Below are positions 15,489 to 16,285 of a stretch of DNA of 16,285 nt, piece by piece. The notes under the pieces are model-generated. The model was not told the origin of the DNA. It did no database searches and was given only the letters and a program-made list of their open reading frames with translations. The translations under genes were made by a program, and so were the position numbers. This DNA comes from Planctomycetaceae bacterium (GTDB taxonomy: Bacteria > Planctomycetota > Planctomycetia > Pirellulales > Thermoguttaceae), in contig DOMV01000442.1 in the NCBI GenBank assembly GCA_003509805.1, positions 1 through 16,285 of the forward strand, given 5' to 3'. Numbering within the stretch: the first letter of the stretch is position 1; each line of letters begins with the position of its first letter.

Positions 15489-16285
15489 ACGCCGCCTCCT
15501 TGCAGCAACAGAGAAAGTTCTTTCATATCCCTCGGAATGCGACCGGGGGCGACATGGCCGTGTTCAAGGAGTTTTTCGTGGACTTCCATGAGCGTCGGTT
15601 TGACAAGCCCCGTTTTTTCAAGCACATCGGAACGGGTGAAAACTTCTTCGGCGGTTCCTTCACAAACCAGACGGCCTTGATCCAGTACAACAATGCGATC
15701 GGCACAACGAAAAGAAAAATCGGCGTCGTGCGTCGAGATCAGGAGCGTTCTGCCTTCTTCGGTCAAGCGATCCAGAATACCGACAAGTTCTTCCTTTTGT
15801 CGGGCGTCGAGTCCCGATGTCGGTTCGTCCAGAATGACGATCCCCTGGTCCATCGATAACACGGAAGCGATCGTCACCCGTTTCTTTTCACCGTAACTTA
15901 AATAATGGGGCGCCCTGTCACGTAAATGTCCGATTCCCATGATTTTCAGGGCATGTTCGACACGTTGCGTAGCAACCTCTACGGAAAATCCTCGATGGAG
16001 CGGACCGAACGCCACTTCCTCGAACACGCTGCCGGAAACAATCTGGTCCGAAGCGTTTTGAAAAACGATGCCGATTCGTTTCATGCGTTCGCTTTCCTTT
16101 TTGACGATTTCGCCGTGGATTCGAACCGTCCCTTGTTTGACGTTCAGCAAGCCGTTCAAACATTGAAAAAAGGTCGTTTTGCCCGCCCCGTTGGCGCCAT
16201 GAAAAAAAGTTTTACTTCCTTTTTCGATACGCAGATCGATCCCATCAACCGCCTTGTTTCCATCTGGATAGACGTAGGAAAGATT
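15485..16285 (-). CDS. cbiO: Cobalt ECF/CbiMNQO transporter ATPase CbiO (5' end beyond the window)
   Basis: The frame is open from the right edge, giving the last 266 residues of an ABC ATPase. It begins in the first strand (LSYVYPDG), so probably only a few residues are missing. Walker A is GANGAGKTT (30-38 of the visible part), the Q-loop FQNASDQIVSGSVFEEVAFGP (Q76) is typical of ECF/CbiO ATPases, the signature is LSYGEKKR (129-136), Walker B ILDEP (151-155) leads into SGLD, and the switch histidine is in STHD (H186). In the membrane complex it would power Co2+ uptake. The partners CbiM, CbiN and CbiQ are not in the window and are expected upstream. A nickel or vitamin ECF role is possible in principle, but the operon points to cobalt. 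Confidence 0.93.
   Translation of the reverse strand, partial: NLSYVYPDGNKAVDGIDLRIEKGSKTFFHGANGAGKTTFFQCLNGLLNVKQGTVRIHGEIVKKESERMKRIGIVFQNASDQIVSGSVFEEVAFGPLHRGFSVEVATQRVEHALKIMGIGHLRDRAPHYLSYGEKKRVTIASVLSMDQGIVILDEPTSGLDARQKEELVGILDRLTEEGRTLLISTHDADFSFRCADRIVVLDQGRLVCEGTAEEVFTRSDVLEKTGLVKPTLMEVHEKLLEHGHVAPGRIPRDMKELSLLLQGGGV

Noticed and set aside
1..16285. tRNA or rRNA genes, CRISPR arrays, insertion sequences, origins
   Set aside because: The non-coding gaps are short and show no cloverleaf, spaced direct repeats, transposase or terminal inverted repeats of an element.

Overview
The window looks like a chromosomal segment of a Planctomycetota-type bacterium, probably one from an anoxic habitat. 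This is inferred from gene content, since no rRNA or other phylogenetic marker lies here. The reasons are a large secreted protein with an acidic linker and GGNDxY-type repeats, a style typical of planctomycete exported proteins, an OleB-like hydrolase, and a cobalamin pathway of the early-cobalt-insertion (anaerobic, cbi) type.

Layout, left to right. Positions 2-2347 (minus) hold the N-terminal 782 codons of an exported protein that runs off the left edge. Positions 2348-2581 are its leader, with a possible promoter and nested inverted repeats. Positions 2582-3694 (minus) encode an RlmM-like rRNA ribose 2'-O-methyltransferase. A divergent promoter region leads to homoserine dehydrogenase (3816-5135, plus). 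A near-consensus promoter then precedes an OleB/haloalkane-dehalogenase-like hydrolase (5264-6202, plus), which ends at a good intrinsic terminator.

From the right edge down to 6402, everything on the minus strand is one tightly packed cobalamin operon. In transcription order it reads cbiO (5' end cut off by the window), cbiL, cbiF, cbiG, cbiH, a cbiJ/precorrin-2-dehydrogenase fusion, cobA, a short cbiX, a cbiE-cbiT fusion, cbiA, cbiC, and a small cysteine-rich protein of the zf-like family. Most junctions are ATGA or longer overlaps, so translation is probably coupled. Together these genes import cobalt (CbiO), convert uroporphyrinogen III to precorrin-2 (CobA), oxidise it to sirohydrochlorin (dehydrogenase domain), insert cobalt (CbiX), and carry the ring through C20, C17 and C11 methylation, lactone opening, reduction, C5/C15 methylation with decarboxylation, methyl migration and a,c-diamidation. 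Steps not seen here are CbiD (C1 methylation), CbiP, CbiB, CobD, adenosylation and nucleotide-loop assembly. They must lie elsewhere, most simply upstream of 16285, where a cobalamin riboswitch would also be expected.

I did not find an unmistakably new system. The best candidates for a second look are the Cys-rich protein at the end of the cobalamin operon, the cbiJ/precorrin-2-dehydrogenase fusion, the repeat-bearing secreted protein, and the OleB-like enzyme without visible oleA/C/D partners.
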